Shown: positions 7,970-18,096, counted from the stretch's first letter. The stretch is 55,532 bases of DNA from Candidatus Argoarchaeum ethanivorans (GCA_004193545.1 RPGO01000017.1:1-55532), one strand, 5' to 3'. Numbers and translations: made by a program. The notes: generated from the sequence alone by a model not told the origin.

Positions 7970-9007
7970 ATGCGCGAAATAACGACCATTGGCGATTTGA
8001 AGGGAAGACTGCAAGCAGGATTTGAGAAGAACGAAGAATCTCTGGAGGCGTTTGGGAAGACATATTCAACCCAGCTAAAAGCATACCTGATAGAGAGTAA
8101 TCAGAGTATAGCTGGTGCAGGCTGCCCTATCGGGACGTGGCGAGGACTTGATTCGACTGGTTGGTATGGGAATCAGGATGAAAAACTTCCGAACACATTG
8201 TTTCTGGATGGGACGAGAGAACGAGTGTGGATAATCTACAGTATACTGGATGCTGCCGAATCGGATCCGATCATCAAGAACTGGGTTAAAAGTAGAAAAG
8301 GGCTTGATAGGTGCTGGCTATCAAGAAGACAACTGTTGCACTGGGGAAATATGAAAGACTGGAGTCAGAGAGGTCTGGGACTCAGGTTCTCCGATGGTCT
8401 TTATCCTGAAGAAGAGGCGGGCAAGTTCAGTCTCAAAGCATGGTACGGAGCGAACCGACATATTGAAGGTCTGGATGAAGTTATTGAGAAAGCAAAGGAA
8501 AGATTTGCTATTTATAGCGCAAGGTGGCAAAAAAGAAGAAACGGTTCTGTGGCGATCTCTGCAGAATGGTACAGCAATGGGAAAGCCACCATTAACAGAG
8601 CAGTGGATGTTGATGAGGTTCTGTTATCCGTTTCTGAGATGGCGAATCGGTATGATGATGCCATCTCCGATGCAACCGAACTTCGCGACACGACCCTGTG
8701 TGCTTTTGAAATCGATTTCAGTCAGGAGATTGATCTGGATGCTTTTTCAAATACTGTTGCGAAAGGCACGGGTAAAATGAAACTGTGGCTGGTGGAAACA
8801 GAAGCCGAATCCGACTTTAGAAGGTTCAGGGGCGTGGATCTACATACCTGGGACCGTGTTTTGCTGGATGTTGGTCCTGACTTCGCATACCTCACAATCC
8901 CTGGTAAAGGCTGTGTTAATGCAGCACCTCGAATTGCGACCATTCAGGGAGAAGATAACGCTGGAAAAACCGCTATCTTCCATGACGGGGTGGAAATCTT
9001 TGCCTGA
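7970..9007 (+). CDS. Unrecognised 345-aa protein, first gene of a two-gene module
   Basis: I do not recognise the family. The product is soluble, without membrane segments or signal peptide, and has a Trp-rich first half (GTWRGLDSTGWYGNQDE near 52-68; RERVWIIY near 84). The middle section is predicted helical, and the C-terminal third (DLHTWDRVLLDVGPDFAYLTI) looks like a beta-strand platform. A TATA-like ACTATAAAATTCC lies about 30 bp upstream of the ATG and GGAGATAG just before it. Its 3' end overlaps the next gene by 26 bp, so they are one unit. Position next to an IS3 remnant suggests an accessory, possibly defence, role; that is inference. Confidence 0.7.
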   Translation: MREITTIGDLKGRLQAGFEKNEESLEAFGKTYSTQLKAYLIESNQSIAGAGCPIGTWRGLDSTGWYGNQDEKLPNTLFLDGTRERVWIIYSILDAAESDPIIKNWVKSRKGLDRCWLSRRQLLHWGNMKDWSQRGLGLRFSDGLYPEEEAGKFSLKAWYGANRHIEGLDEVIEKAKERFAIYSARWQKRRNGSVAISAEWYSNGKATINRAVDVDEVLLSVSEMANRYDDAISDATELRDTTLCAFEIDFSQEIDLDAFSNTVAKGTGKMKLWLVETEAESDFRRFRGVDLHTWDRVLLDVGPDFAYLTIPGKGCVNAAPRIATIQGEDNAGKTAIFHDGVEIFA

Positions 9008-9848
9008 ACAGGGTGATCGGATAGTTCTGTGGCGCAACACAATTCAATTGTTCTACCAGTACAACCGACCCGGTTTTGCAGGACCTTTCAAAGCTGCCGG
9101 ATTTAGATATAATGTAGAACCGCTCTTTCTATCTTCTGAGCAGGGTGAAAAGTTGGAACCTGATATAGTGGCAAGTTGTGAAACCGGATGGCTGATATTA
9201 GAGTTGACAACTGAACCAAAGTCCAAGGAACCGAAACTTGATCGGTACAGATCGATAGACCCCAGATATCTTAACCAATATGGACTTTCTATCCATGACG
9301 GTGAACCCGACGTTATGACAAGTCGATTATCAGATAATGTTGATGATGGCCCATATTGCCAGATTACCGTAGATAACATTCTTAAAATACAAAAAGAAGA
9401 GTATCTCCACAATCAACGTCTGAAAGATGAATTAATCAAGGCAGAAGGGATGGATTTAAGAAGACTTCCGGAGCTACCCATCACCATAATTCCAGAAATG
9501 GTTGGGAAAGGGGGAGAGCTCCGCAGAGGGTTGATTGAAATAGTCATGCAGATATTTGATCCAAATAGCGATGGAAAGACGCCGGTGCAATTGGTGGATG
9601 ACGGATTGGAAAGACTATCCGACAAGATACAACCTGCTATGATAAGTAAGCTAATATCTAAAGTAAATAATGCAATGGAAGACCTTATCCAGAACCATCT
9701 TTCTGAGTATCTCGAGTTTGAAAATGGCAGGTATAGAGCCACTGATAAATTCAAAACACATCATAAGACGATGGAATTCATCGCATTGAGATTAAAGGAG
9801 TGGGCTGGCATCCCACAATCCATACAGCTCCGATTAAAAGGTGCTTGA
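8982..9848 (+). CDS. PD-(D/E)XK-like protein, second gene of the module
   Basis: The 288-aa product starts at the ATG at 8982 inside the previous gene; the frame is open further upstream but that part is a shadow. Residues ~57-80 read EPDIVAS then WLILELTTEPKSKEPKLDRY, which resembles a PD-(D/E)XK nuclease core (Asp in PDIV, Glu in ELT) although the final Lys of ExK is replaced. The rest is helical with a coiled region near the C-terminus. The gene runs directly into an IS3 remnant (stop TGA overlapping TTGAAT), so its native 3' end may have been altered. Nuclease assignment is tentative. Confidence 0.6.
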   Translation: MTGWKSLPEQGDRIVLWRNTIQLFYQYNRPGFAGPFKAAGFRYNVEPLFLSSEQGEKLEPDIVASCETGWLILELTTEPKSKEPKLDRYRSIDPRYLNQYGLSIHDGEPDVMTSRLSDNVDDGPYCQITVDNILKIQKEEYLHNQRLKDELIKAEGMDLRRLPELPITIIPEMVGKGGELRRGLIEIVMQIFDPNSDGKTPVQLVDDGLERLSDKIQPAMISKLISKVNNAMEDLIQNHLSEYLEFENGRYRATDKFKTHHKTMEFIALRLKEWAGIPQSIQLRLKGA

Positions 9849-10196
9849 TTGAATCGCAAGCTTCCAGCAGATCAGGGTGTTCAGTATGCATCCCATGAAT
9901 ATGTTAACTGCTTGAAAGAGCATGGAATAAAGATAAGTATGGGTCGTAAGGGTAACCTATACGATAATGCCTTTGCTGAGAGTTTCATTAAGACACTGAA
10001 ATATGAAGAAGTTTATTTGAACGAATACGGAACATTCGATGATGCATTACAGAACATTGATCGTTTCATTGAAGAGGCATACAATTCAAAACGCCTTCAT
10101 TCTTCGATTGGCTACAAATCGCCAGTTGATTTTGAGAAGGCGATGGTTTTAAATATATTAGCTTAACTCATTGTCTACCAAATGGGGTTCAGTCCA
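9849..10196 (+). mobile_element. IS3-family right-end remnant
   Basis: The 105-aa ORF at 9849-10166 is the last third of an IS3 OrfB integrase: DQGVQYASHEYV, GIKISMGRKGNLYDNAFAESF (here split after GNLYDN) and the closing RLHSSIGYKSPVDFE. It keeps the last Asp-Glu part of the DDE triad but lacks the first Asp and the whole of OrfA. The sequence after the stop ends in TGGGGTTCAGTCCA (~10183-10196), typical of an IS3 terminal repeat. The left side is fused to the upstream module, so the element is dead. Confidence 0.85.
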
Positions 10197-10237
10197 AAAG
10201 CTTATACATCTCTATTACTAAAAGACAAAAAAATATT

Positions 10238-10311
10238 GCCTCGGTGGCTCAGACTGGCAGAGCGAGAGATTTGTAATCTCTAGGTCGAGGGTTCAAATCC
10301 CTCCCGGGGCT
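10238..10311 (+). tRNA. tRNA-Thr (UGU)
   Basis: A full cloverleaf can be drawn: acceptor GCCTCGG with CCGGGGC, D stem GCTC/GAGC, anticodon stem AGAGA/TCTCT with loop TTTGTAA, five-base variable loop, T stem GAGGG/CCCTC with TTCAAAT loop, discriminator T. The anticodon TGT reads the threonine codon ACA. No intron and no encoded CCA. The 3' half is followed by tandem partial copies of its own T-arm and acceptor end. Confidence 0.95.
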
Positions 10312-10450
10312 TTAATTTATTGTTGTTTCAGTGTTGTTTTCTGCAAACGAAGTTTGTAGGTTCATATCTCTACCGGAGCTTTAATTTATTGTTGTTTCAG
10401 TGTTGTTTTCTGCAAACGAAGTTTGCAGGTTCAAATCTCTTTCGGGGCTT
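10289..10450 (+). repeat. Tandem 69/70-bp repeats carrying partial tRNA-Thr 3' ends and hairpins
   Basis: From the T-arm of tRNA-Thr, a unit is repeated: T-loop and acceptor end, the linker TTTAATTTATTGTTGTTTCA, then a hairpin (10341-10358 and 10410-10428; stem TGCAAAC, loop GAA, stem GTTTGCA). The T-arm word GGTTCAAAT starts at 10290, 10359 (one change) and 10429, giving periods of 69 and 70 bp. The copies lack the rest of the tRNA and are mutated in the T stem, so they are not functional tRNAs. Confidence 0.85.
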
Positions 10451-10456
10451 TCTAAG

Positions 10457-10717
10457 ATGAGCATCTTCGAAGTTATAATGTTAATATGTTTTGGCCTTGC
10501 CTGGCCATTTTCCATCTATAAATCGTATAAATCAAGAGAAATTGCTGGGAAAAGTATTTTATTTCTGTGTGTGGTTTTTGTAGGATATATTGCAGGAATT
10601 TTCCATAAACTAATTTTTAGCTTTGATATCGTAATTTGTTTGTATGCCCTCAATGCTTCACTGGTATATATTGATATTACTTTGTATTATCGAAATAAAC
10701 AGTTATTAACTGAGTGA
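10457..10717 (+). CDS. SemiSWEET/PQ-loop-like membrane protein
   Basis: An 86-aa protein with three predicted membrane helices. It has the half-transporter pattern of SemiSWEETs: a first helix ending in WPFSIYKSYKSREIAGKS (a Pro-containing turn then a basic loop), a second helix with a Gly-rich GYIAGIFHK, and a third ending in DITLYYRN. Dimers of such proteins form small sugar or metabolite channels. The start is set at 10457 because the longer frame (to 10400) begins inside the tRNA-derived repeat. Substrate cannot be told from sequence. Confidence 0.65.
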   Translation: MSIFEVIMLICFGLAWPFSIYKSYKSREIAGKSILFLCVVFVGYIAGIFHKLIFSFDIVICLYALNASLVYIDITLYYRNKQLLTE

Positions 10718-10787
10718 TTTCGCTCTTTGTGATATGGACAATTACTTATTTAGTAAGCCACGACATGATTTGGTGCGGTGAATTGTT

Positions 10788-11201
10788 TTGATACGTGTAC
10801 TTGCTACAGGGACCTTTGATATTTTACATCCGGGACACATAACATACCTTCGTGAATCCAGGAAACTTGGTGATGAACTGTATGTGATCGTAGCACGTGA
10901 AAGTATGATTTTACATAAACCTAAACCATTTCTTCCGGAAGAACAACGCCTGAAGGTGGTAAAAGCACTGAAAGTTGTTGATTGTGCAGTGCTTGGGGAT
11001 GCAATTGATATGTTCAAACCATTAGAAGAAATACAACCAGCTATTATAACACTTGGCTATAATCAGCATTTTAAGGAAGAAGAACTATCAGAAAAGTTGA
11101 AAAAAAGAGGAATTCATGCTAAAATCGTACGGATTAAAAACTTTGAAGAATGCGGGCTGTGCAGCACAAGGGCAATAGTACAACACATACGACGATTGTA
11201 G
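10788..11201 (+). CDS. ribL: FAD synthase (archaeal RibL)
   Basis: A 137-aa nucleotidyltransferase that adenylates FMN to FAD. It has the cytidylyltransferase-like core: ATGTFDILHPGHITYL with the HxGH motif (~residues 14-17), a Lys-Pro loop (HKPKPFLPEEQR), and TLGYNQHF in place of the usual ISSTR-like region. The length and order fit archaeal RibL. The start is TTG at 10788, giving the family start IRVLATGTFD; a GGTGCGGTGA stretch just upstream may act as ribosome site. The neighbouring genes are not flavin genes. Confidence 0.88.
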   Translation: MIRVLATGTFDILHPGHITYLRESRKLGDELYVIVARESMILHKPKPFLPEEQRLKVVKALKVVDCAVLGDAIDMFKPLEEIQPAIITLGYNQHFKEEELSEKLKKRGIHAKIVRIKNFEECGLCSTRAIVQHIRRL

Positions 11202-11233
11202 ATGTAATCTTATGGCCACTTTTATGAAATACT

Positions 11234-11932
11234 CTATTCTGCCTGTGCTTGTACGTGTTCAACCATACTTTTGAATATTTTAATCCCGTCACTGCTTCCA
11301 AGTATTTGTTCTGAAGCACGTTCCGGATGCGGCATCAGTCCGAGGACATTTTTGTTCTGGTTTAGTATGCCTGCAATATTCTCTTTTGAACCATTTGGGT
11401 TTGCGGTGTCTGTGGTTTTGCCCTTCTGGTCTACGTATCGCAGTGCTGCCTGTAAATTGTATTCAAGCCTGGTTAAGGTGCTCTCGTCTGCGTAGTAGTT
11501 TCCCTGGATGTGTGCGATGGGAATCTTGATTAGTTCGCCTTCTTTGAATTTACTGGTGAATGGTGTGTTGTTGTTTTCTATTCTCAGCTGTGTTTGGGTG
11601 CAGACGAATTTAGGGTATCTGTTTAGCATGAGTGCGCCCTCGAGGAGTTTTGATTCAGTCAGTACCTGGAAGCCGTTACAGATGCCGAGTACCAGTTTTC
11701 CTTGAGCTGCCATCTGTTTTACCTCCTGCATAATGGGTGTGCGTGCTGCAATGGCACCCGCCCGCAGATAATCGCCATAGGAGAAGCCCCCAGGTATTAT
11801 AACACCATCGTAGTTTGTCAGTTTTTCTTTGTACCAGATAAGGTCTGCCTGTACTCCAACAACGTTGTTTAGTACGTAGTGTACGTCGTAATCACAGTTG
11901 CTGCCCCCAAATTGTATAATTGCAAACTTCAT
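11234..11932 (-). CDS. purQ: Phosphoribosylformylglycinamidine synthase, glutaminase subunit
   Basis: A 232-aa class I glutamine amidotransferase that supplies ammonia to PurL in the fourth step of purine synthesis. The N-terminus is canonical ([15 protein letters not shown]), the oxyanion and nucleophile region reads [10 protein letters not shown] with the catalytic Cys, and the His-Glu pair lies in [10 protein letters not shown]. The start codon overlaps the purS stop by 4 bp (ATGA), so PurS, PurQ and an unlinked PurL form the archaeal three-part enzyme. Intact. Confidence 0.95.
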   Translation of the reverse strand: MKFAIIQFGGSNCDYDVHYVLNNVVGVQADLIWYKEKLTNYDGVIIPGGFSYGDYLRAGAIAARTPIMQEVKQMAAQGKLVLGICNGFQVLTESKLLEGALMLNRYPKFVCTQTQLRIENNNTPFTSKFKEGELIKIPIAHIQGNYYADESTLTRLEYNLQAALRYVDQKGKTTDTANPNGSKENIAGILNQNKNVLGLMPHPERASEQILGSSDGIKIFKSMVEHVQAQAE

Positions 11933-12183
11933 TGGTTCACCACTGTTACTGCGATCGTGTAGTCATGGATTACAGGGTTTGCAAGCAGCCGTTCACACAT
12001 CTGTTTTGCAGTATTTTCTGCATCTTTTTCTGTTTCTGCATCAATTGTTACCTGTATTTTTTTTGCAAGTTTAAGTTCTCTGGTTTTAAATCCAATGCGT
12101 TCGAGGGATTGTTTTATCGCGGCCGCCTCCGGATCAAGCATACCTCCTTTCAGTTGTATATTTATGTCAAGTGAATATTGCAT
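11929..12183 (-). CDS. purS: Phosphoribosylformylglycinamidine synthase subunit PurS
   Basis: An 84-aa small subunit that bridges PurQ and PurL and helps channel ammonia. Features: QYSLDINIQLKGGMLDPEA at the start (the DP motif before the first helix), LERIGF, and the closing NPVIHDYTIAV strand. It is upstream of and overlaps purQ by 4 bp. The 140 bp before it (12184-12321) hold its promoter region; no clear box can be singled out. Confidence 0.93.
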   Translation of the reverse strand: MQYSLDINIQLKGGMLDPEAAAIKQSLERIGFKTRELKLAKKIQVTIDAETEKDAENTAKQMCERLLANPVIHDYTIAVTVVNQ

Positions 12184-12321
12184 GGTTGTCTCATAAACGA
12201 CTTCCTGTTAGATAAAAGCTTGGAACTATTATCAATTCGGGATGCAAAATTTTATCGACCCATGACTGGCGATTCTTCTTTATTCCTATGAAAAACTCGG
12301 ATCACTCCTAAAACGTGGGGG

Positions 12322-12471
12322 CTATATGCACCCCCGTGCATCTCTCTTTTTAATAACATATCCTGCATTCGATAGCGTATCAATCATATCCTGTTCAGTC
12401 ATTTGAATCGGTGAGGAAGTCCGATCAAATTTGACAGGTTTTGATTTAGTATTTCCATTCTCTTCATACAT
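12322..12471 (-). CDS. Possible small protein, second of a coupled pair
   Basis: A 49-aa ORF starting at the ATG at 12471 and ending at 12322. It contains a short helical core (TEQDMIDTLSNAGYVIKK) and nothing I recognise. Its start overlaps the stop of the ORF at 12464-12655 (ATGTATGA), which suggests translational coupling of two small proteins, as in many toxin-antitoxin or regulator pairs. A GC-rich inverted repeat covers its stop codon (stem GGGGGC/CCCCC, ~12317-12335) and may terminate the pair. Confidence 0.4.
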   Translation of the reverse strand: MYEENGNTKSKPVKFDRTSSPIQMTEQDMIDTLSNAGYVIKKRDARGCI

Positions 12472-12655
12472 TTCCCTGTCCACAATCGCTCTCAATTACC
12501 CATCCCTTGAATTTCAGAACCTCATCAAGTGTCATACCAAATCGTTCAGTTGCTTTAGCCCCATCTCTAAAAAGAATCGTTGCCACGAGAAACCTCTTGT
12601 GAATGTCCGGCTCCACAGACCTTATATTTCTTTGTTTCTCTATAATATGAAACAA
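12464..12655 (-). CDS. Possible small helical protein, first of a coupled pair
   Basis: A 63-aa ORF with TTG as its only start option. The core, ATILFRDGAKATERFGMTLDEVLKFKG split by a short turn, looks like two helices of the kind found in small antitoxins or UPF0175-type proteins, but I cannot place it in a family. A TATA-like CTATATAC lies about 10 bp upstream. It overlaps the next small ORF. The pair stands alone between purS and the P-type ATPase, on the opposite strand to the latter. Confidence 0.4.
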   Translation of the reverse strand: MFHIIEKQRNIRSVEPDIHKRFLVATILFRDGAKATERFGMTLDEVLKFKGWVIESDCGQGNV

Positions 12656-12810
12656 GAACAGTATATAGGTTTTTCATGCTTCATGCATGAGGCAACGACT
12701 CGTGAGGGTTTGGTTAATACATTGTGCTCCCTGGTTGGCTTCATTTCACTGCGTCCGAACATTACCGAGTTTTTTTATAGGGTATTGTTTATCAATAGCT
12801 TCTGGTTGTT

Positions 12811-15489
12811 GTGATGGATTTTTATTGTGAAGAAGCCGATTTAGTTTTAAAACATCTGGATACATCAGAAAGCGGTCTTGAGGCTGATGAAGTTTCTCGC
12901 CGCTTTGAAAAAGATGGTCCGAATGAGATCAGCGGTAAGAAAGCAACGCCTGCGTGGGAGATACTTCTTAACCAGTTCAAGAATTTTTTGATTATCATTC
13001 TTCTTGCTGCTGCAATCGTCTCAGCAGTTGTTGGTTCGCCAACAGATGCTTTTGTTATTGTTTTGATTGTTGTGCTTGCTGCAATTCTTGGGTTTGTGCA
13101 GGAATACCGTGCTGGAAAAGATATTGAAGCTTTAAAACGCATGACAGCACCAACCGCCGCGGTTATTCGTGGTGGTGTTGAGAGAGAAGTTCCTGCAAGA
13201 GATCTTGTGGCTGGCGACATCGTGGTCTTTCGAAGCGGAGACCGGATTGCAGCAGATTGCAGGTTGATTGAAGCTGCGAACCTTCGGGTGGACGAGTCAG
13301 CGCTAACTGGCGAATCGGTAACTGCTGGAAAGAATGCTTCTGTACTCAAGGAGAAAACTTCGCTTGGCGACAGGCGAAACATGGTTTTTATGGGAACTAC
13401 AATAACAGAGGGGCGGGGCACTGGCGTAGTAACTGCAACAGGAATGAACAGTGAATTTGGAAAGATTGGTGGAATGTTAAGTGAGATAGAATCGGTGCGA
13501 ACACCGCTTCAGAAAAATCTCGATCGTCTTGGGCGATGGATTGGAACTCTCACACTCCTGGTTGTCGGGGCAGTGTCTCTTCTTGGCGTAATCCGCGGCT
13601 ATGATGCGGTTGACATGTTTGTGTGGGGGGTGGCTCTTGCAGTTGCTGCCGTGCCTGAAGCACTGCCTGCTGTTGTAACGGTGGGGCTTGCGCTTGGAGT
13701 TCGCCGCATGGTGAAACGACATGCTCTCGTGCGACAGCTTCCTGCTGTTGAAACTCTTGGTGCGACAACAGTTATCTGCACTGACAAAACAGGCACTCTG
13801 ACACAGAATAAGATGACAGTACGAAAAGTGTACACTGCTGGCAGGATATTTACCATAACCGGGGTTGGATACGCTCCAGAGGGAAGTTTTCAGCACAACA
13901 ACAAAACAGTAGACTCCGCGCAGCATAAAACCCTGAAGCGTGTGTTGACGATAGGTGCACTCTGTAATGATTCAACCGTGAGTCAAACAGAAAGTGGATG
14001 GCAGATAACAGGAGACCCGACAGAGGGTGCACTTGTAGTTGCGGCTGCAAAAGCCGGACTGGTGAAAAGCGAGCTGAATTCTTCTAACGAGCGCGTGAAT
14101 GAGATACCGTTCTCGTCAGAGCGAAAACAGATGACCACAATCCACAGTACAACAGATGGTCACTATGCGTATTCAAAAGGTGCACCAGAGGTAATACTTG
14201 GTAAATGCACACGTTATTCCGCAGAGGCTGGTGAAAAGGAACTGGATAAAGAGACAATAGAGGAGATTATGCACGAGGGTTACGGCATGGCAGAACAGGG
14301 ACTTCGTGTAATTGCCACCGCCTACAAAAAACTTTCGGGCAAAGACGCAGGCATGGACAACGTGGAATCTGAACTGGTGTTTGCAGGACTTGTTGGCATG
14401 ATTGACCCGCCGCGAGAAGAAGCAAAAATGGCAATTGAGACCTGTAAAAACGCTGGCATAAATACCGTGATGATAACAGGAGATCACCTGTTAACAGCAA
14501 AGGCAGTGGCAGCAGAACTTGGGCTCTTGAATGAAAAAAGCATGGTTCTGTCAGGCGAAGAACTCGATGAAATGAACGATTACGAGTTTGAAAAAATAGT
14601 TGAAAATATCCAGGTGTATGCACGCACAGACCCCTCACACAAGCTGCGTATAATAAGCGCACTCCAGAAAATGGGACATGTTGTGGCAATGACTGGTGAC
14701 GGCATCAATGATGCACCAGCATTAAAGAAAGCAGACATTGGAGTTGCGATGGGAATAACAGGAACCGATGTGAGCAAGGAAGCATCAGACATGATACTCA
14801 CCGATGACAACTTTGCATCAATCGTTTCAAGTGTCGAGGAAGGGCGAAACATCTTCAAAAACATACGGAACTTCATCACTTATGGGCTTGCTATCCACAT
14901 AGCTGAAGTGCTGGTTGTACTTGCAACCATGCTTGCAGGACTGCCGCTACCGCTTATCGCGATACAGATACTCTGGATAAACTTGGTAACTGATGGACTA
15001 CCACCGCTTACGCTATCACTTGAACCACCTGAAAAACGGATTATGAACCAGCATCCTCGAAGCAGGGGCGAGGGAATTATCACAACACGCGTACTGTTCT
15101 ACAGCAGCTTAATTGGCATAATAATGACAATCCAGGCAGTAGCAATATTCCTGTGGTACATCGATGATCTGGTTAGAGCACAGAGCATGGTTTTTACAAT
15201 AATAGTAATAGCCTCCATGTTTAACGCACTCAACTGGCGATCAGAACGACAATCGTTCTTCACACTCAACCCACTAACAAATAAACCACTACTGTACGCA
15301 ATAGCAGCAACAGTCTTACTGCAATTGGCAGTACTCTACACACCGCTAACGAGCATTTTTCACACAACACCACTCAACATGGGCGACTGGATTACGATAA
15401 TACTTCTCTCGGCAACAACACTCCTGATAACAGAAGTAACAAAACAAATAGAAAACATGAGAAACAAGCAAAAAATAGATTCAAGCTGA
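12811..15489 (+). CDS. P-type cation-transporting ATPase (P2A, Ca2+-type)
   Basis: An 892-aa membrane pump that exports or exchanges cations using ATP. The order is that of P2A ATPases: actuator domain with TGES ([14 protein letters not shown], ~165), M4 with [16 protein letters not shown], phosphorylation loop [12 protein letters not shown] (~325), nucleotide domain with the KGAPE motif, hinge [17 protein letters not shown] (shown here as family signature) and six C-terminal helices. The VPEALP motif in M4 fits Ca2+/Na+-type pumps rather than heavy-metal pumps; the exact ion is not provable. GTG at 12811 or ATG at 12814 may start it. It is 76 bp upstream of pyrG and may be cotranscribed. Confidence 0.9.
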   Translation: MMDFYCEEADLVLKHLDTSESGLEADEVSRRFEKDGPNEISGKKATPAWEILLNQFKNFLIIILLAAAIVSAVVGSPTDAFVIVLIVVLAAILGFVQEYRAGKDIEALKRMTAPTAAVIRGGVEREVPARDLVAGDIVVFRSGDRIAADCRLIEAANLRVDESALTGESVTAGKNASVLKEKTSLGDRRNMVFMGTTITEGRGTGVVTATGMNSEFGKIGGMLSEIESVRTPLQKNLDRLGRWIGTLTLLVVGAVSLLGVIRGYDAVDMFVWGVALAVAAVPEALPAVVTVGLALGVRRMVKRHALVRQLPAVETLGATTVICTDKTGTLTQNKMTVRKVYTAGRIFTITGVGYAPEGSFQHNNKTVDSAQHKTLKRVLTIGALCNDSTVSQTESGWQITGDPTEGALVVAAAKAGLVKSELNSSNERVNEIPFSSERKQMTTIHSTTDGHYAYSKGAPEVILGKCTRYSAEAGEKELDKETIEEIMHEGYGMAEQGLRVIATAYKKLSGKDAGMDNVESELVFAGLVGMIDPPREEAKMAIETCKNAGINTVMITGDHLLTAKAVAAELGLLNEKSMVLSGEELDEMNDYEFEKIVENIQVYARTDPSHKLRIISALQKMGHVVAMTGDGINDAPALKKADIGVAMGITGTDVSKEASDMILTDDNFASIVSSVEEGRNIFKNIRNFITYGLAIHIAEVLVVLATMLAGLPLPLIAIQILWINLVTDGLPPLTLSLEPPEKRIMNQHPRSRGEGIITTRVLFYSSLIGIIMTIQAVAIFLWYIDDLVRAQSMVFTIIVIASMFNALNWRSERQSFFTLNPLTNKPLLYAIAATVLLQLAVLYTPLTSIFHTTPLNMGDWITIILLSATTLLITEVTKQIENMRNKQKIDSS

Positions 15490-15565
15490 CACTTTTAAGT
15501 ATATTGTTGCCATAGAGTTGATGCATGTTTTGTCTTGTGGATTTATTGGTGGCGAGGTTACTGGC

Positions 15566-17176
15566 GTGAAGTATATTGTAGTTACTGGCGGTGTGATGAG
15601 TGGGCTTGGTAAAGGCATCACTGCTGCTTCTGTTGGTCGGATTTTGAAGAACAAAGGCTATGAGATCACTGCTATCAAAATTGACCCGTATATCAATATT
15701 GATGCCGGAACCATGAGTCCGTATCAGCACGGCGAGGTCTTTGTGTTAAAAGATGGTGGCGAGGTTGATCTTGATCTTGGGAATTATGAACGGTTTCTTG
15801 ATGTGGAACTTACACGAGATCACAATATCACCACTGGAAAGGTGTACCAGAGTGTGATTGACAGGGAGCGTCGTGGCGATTACCTTGGCAAGACGGTACA
15901 GATTATTCCGCATATCACAAACGAGATAAAAGAGCGGATACAAACCGTGGCAGTGGCGAGTGGTGCTGATGTCTGTGTTATCGAGGTTGGCGGCACGGTT
16001 GGCGATATCGAGAGCATGCCTTTCCTGGAAGCTGTGCGTCAGATGCATGCTGAGGAGGGACGCGGACAGATGGCGTTTTTGCATGTCACACTGGTGCCGC
16101 TGGATAGCCAGGGAGACCAGAAGACAAAACCTACGCAGCATTCTGTGCGTGAGCTTCGAGAACTTGGTTTGCATCCTGACATGATTATTGCACGCTCTCC
16201 AGTGCCTCTTAACAAGGATGCCAAGAGCAAGATAGCTATGTTCTGCGATGTGCCTCCCGAGGCTGTTATCAGTGCTCATGATTCTTCTGACATCTACATG
16301 GTGCCATCACAGATAGAGCGGGAGGGATTATCCGATTATCTCATGCGCAAGTTGAACCTCTCGGTTTTTGCGATTCGCACTGAGTGGAGCGAGATGGTTG
16401 AGCAACTGCTGCGAAGCAGCATAAGTGAGGAAGTGAATCTTGCGATTGTTGGCAAGTATACACACCTCCAGGATACTTATATAAGTATCAGAGAAGCACT
16501 TAAACACGCCTCAATCGAGTGTGGCTATAGAGTGGAGACTGCATGGATCGAGTCAGAGAAATTGGAGCAGCAACCAGAATTAATAGAAGAGCTTGGACGC
16601 TATGATGGCATACTTGTGCCTGGTGGTTTTGGCTCTCGTGGAACAAACGGGAAGATTGCTGCAATACGATATGCACGAGAGCACAAGATACCATATCTTG
16701 GTTTGTGTCTCGGGATGCAGTTAGCAGTAATCGAATTTGCACGAAATGTTCTGGGGATCAGCGATGCAGACAGTTCAGAATTCTCAAACACAAAACACCC
16801 GGTAATAGACCTCCTTCCGGAACAGCAGGACGTGGAAAATATGGGCGGAACCATGCGACTTGGAAACTACGAAGCCGAAATAACAGAAGGGAGCCTTGCA
16901 CACCGCACATACAACGCAACTCGAATCATCGAACGCCACCGCCACCGCTACGAGGTAAACCCAAAATACATAGAAAAGATTGAAGCAAACGGCATGATGT
17001 TTACAGGACGAAACAAGAATCGGATGGAAATACTTGAGATACCAACGCATCCATTCTTTGTTGCATCACAATTCCACCCGGAATTTAAATCAAGACCAGG
17101 GAAACCAGCACCACTTTTCAAAAGCCTTGTAGAAGCAATGATCCAATACAAAAACAAAAACCAAAAGAAGACTTGA
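15566..17176 (+). CDS. pyrG: CTP synthase
   Basis: A 536-aa two-domain enzyme converting UTP to CTP with glutamine nitrogen. The synthetase half opens with [20 protein letters not shown] (P-loop) and has [16 protein letters not shown]; the glutaminase half has the nucleophile in [12 protein letters not shown] and the His-Glu pair in [12 protein letters not shown]. The start is taken as GTG at 15566, which gives the standard family N-terminus; the open frame runs 16 codons further up without conservation. GGCGAGG (15551-15557) may be the ribosome site. guaA begins 4 bp after its stop. Confidence 0.96.
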   Translation: MKYIVVTGGVMSGLGKGITAASVGRILKNKGYEITAIKIDPYINIDAGTMSPYQHGEVFVLKDGGEVDLDLGNYERFLDVELTRDHNITTGKVYQSVIDRERRGDYLGKTVQIIPHITNEIKERIQTVAVASGADVCVIEVGGTVGDIESMPFLEAVRQMHAEEGRGQMAFLHVTLVPLDSQGDQKTKPTQHSVRELRELGLHPDMIIARSPVPLNKDAKSKIAMFCDVPPEAVISAHDSSDIYMVPSQIEREGLSDYLMRKLNLSVFAIRTEWSEMVEQLLRSSISEEVNLAIVGKYTHLQDTYISIREALKHASIECGYRVETAWIESEKLEQQPELIEELGRYDGILVPGGFGSRGTNGKIAAIRYAREHKIPYLGLCLGMQLAVIEFARNVLGISDADSSEFSNTKHPVIDLLPEQQDVENMGGTMRLGNYEAEITEGSLAHRTYNATRIIERHRHRYEVNPKYIEKIEANGMMFTGRNKNRMEILEIPTHPFFVASQFHPEFKSRPGKPAPLFKSLVEAMIQYKNKNQKKT

Positions 17177-17180
17177 AACA

Positions 17181-18096
17181 ATGGTTAACACTGAAACTTT
17201 TATCGAAAACGCAGTTGAGCGAATCAAACGAGAGGCTTCTGGCAAAACGCTGATAGCCCTGTCAGGCGGGGTAGACAGCTCAATCTGCACAGTTCTCGCA
17301 CACAAAGCAATAGGCAAACTCCTTGTACCAGTATACATCGACACAGGACTCATGCGAGAAGGAGAAACAGAGAGAATAAAAGAAACATTCAAACACGTGA
17401 ACCTGCAAGTCATAAATGGTAAAGACCGCTTCCTGCAAGCCTTAAAAGGCAATCACAGACCCGGAAGAGAAAAGAAAAATCATTGGCGAAATATTCATAC
17501 GAATTTTTGAAGAAGAAGCACGTAAAAGAGATATTCGCTACCTCATACAGGGAACCATATACCCGGACCGGATCGAATCAGAAGGAGGCATCAAAAGCCA
17601 CCACAACGTTGGCGGACTGCCCACAAACATAGACTTCGACAAAATAATAGAGCCAATCGACGAACTCTACAAAGACGAGGTAAGAGATGTCGCACGAGCA
17701 CTCAAACTACCACCGGAAATAAGCGAACGCATGCCTTTTCCCCGGACCGGACTCGCTGTGCGAATTATAGGCGAAGTAACAGAAGAAAAACTTGAAGTGG
17801 TGCGAAAAGCAAACGCCATCGTGGAAGAAGAACTGTTAGAAAAGTACGAACCCTGGCAGACCTTTGCAGCACTGCTTGAAAAAGGCACAGGAGTAGTAGG
17901 CGACACCAGGGTGCACGGCTGGATCATAGCAGTACGAGCGGTAACATCAAGAGATGCAATGACCGCAGACGCAATGCAACTACCATGGAGCACACTCCAA
18001 AAAATCGAGTCACGCATCACACGAGAAATACCAACCGTAACCCGCGTACTCTACGACCTTACACCAAAGCCACCAGCAACAATAGAATTTGAATAA
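17181..18096 (+). pseudogene. guaAB: GMP synthase ATP-pyrophosphatase subunit, frameshifted
   Basis: The synthetase subunit of archaeal two-part GMP synthase amidates XMP to GMP. The first frame (17181-17510) holds the PP-loop [16 protein letters not shown]; the second frame, open to 18096, holds the dimerisation half ([53 protein letters not shown]). They are joined by one surplus base at about 17451-17452 (GGCAATCAC where GGCATCAC restores the frame). Corrected, the protein is ~304 aa, the usual length, with no other damage. The gene is essential in prototrophs, so a sequencing error is as likely as a true mutation. Confidence 0.85.

Noticed and set aside
10289-10450. Two additional tRNA genes after tRNA-Thr
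   Set aside because: Only the T-arm and acceptor 3' strand are repeated; no D-arm or anticodon arm is present.
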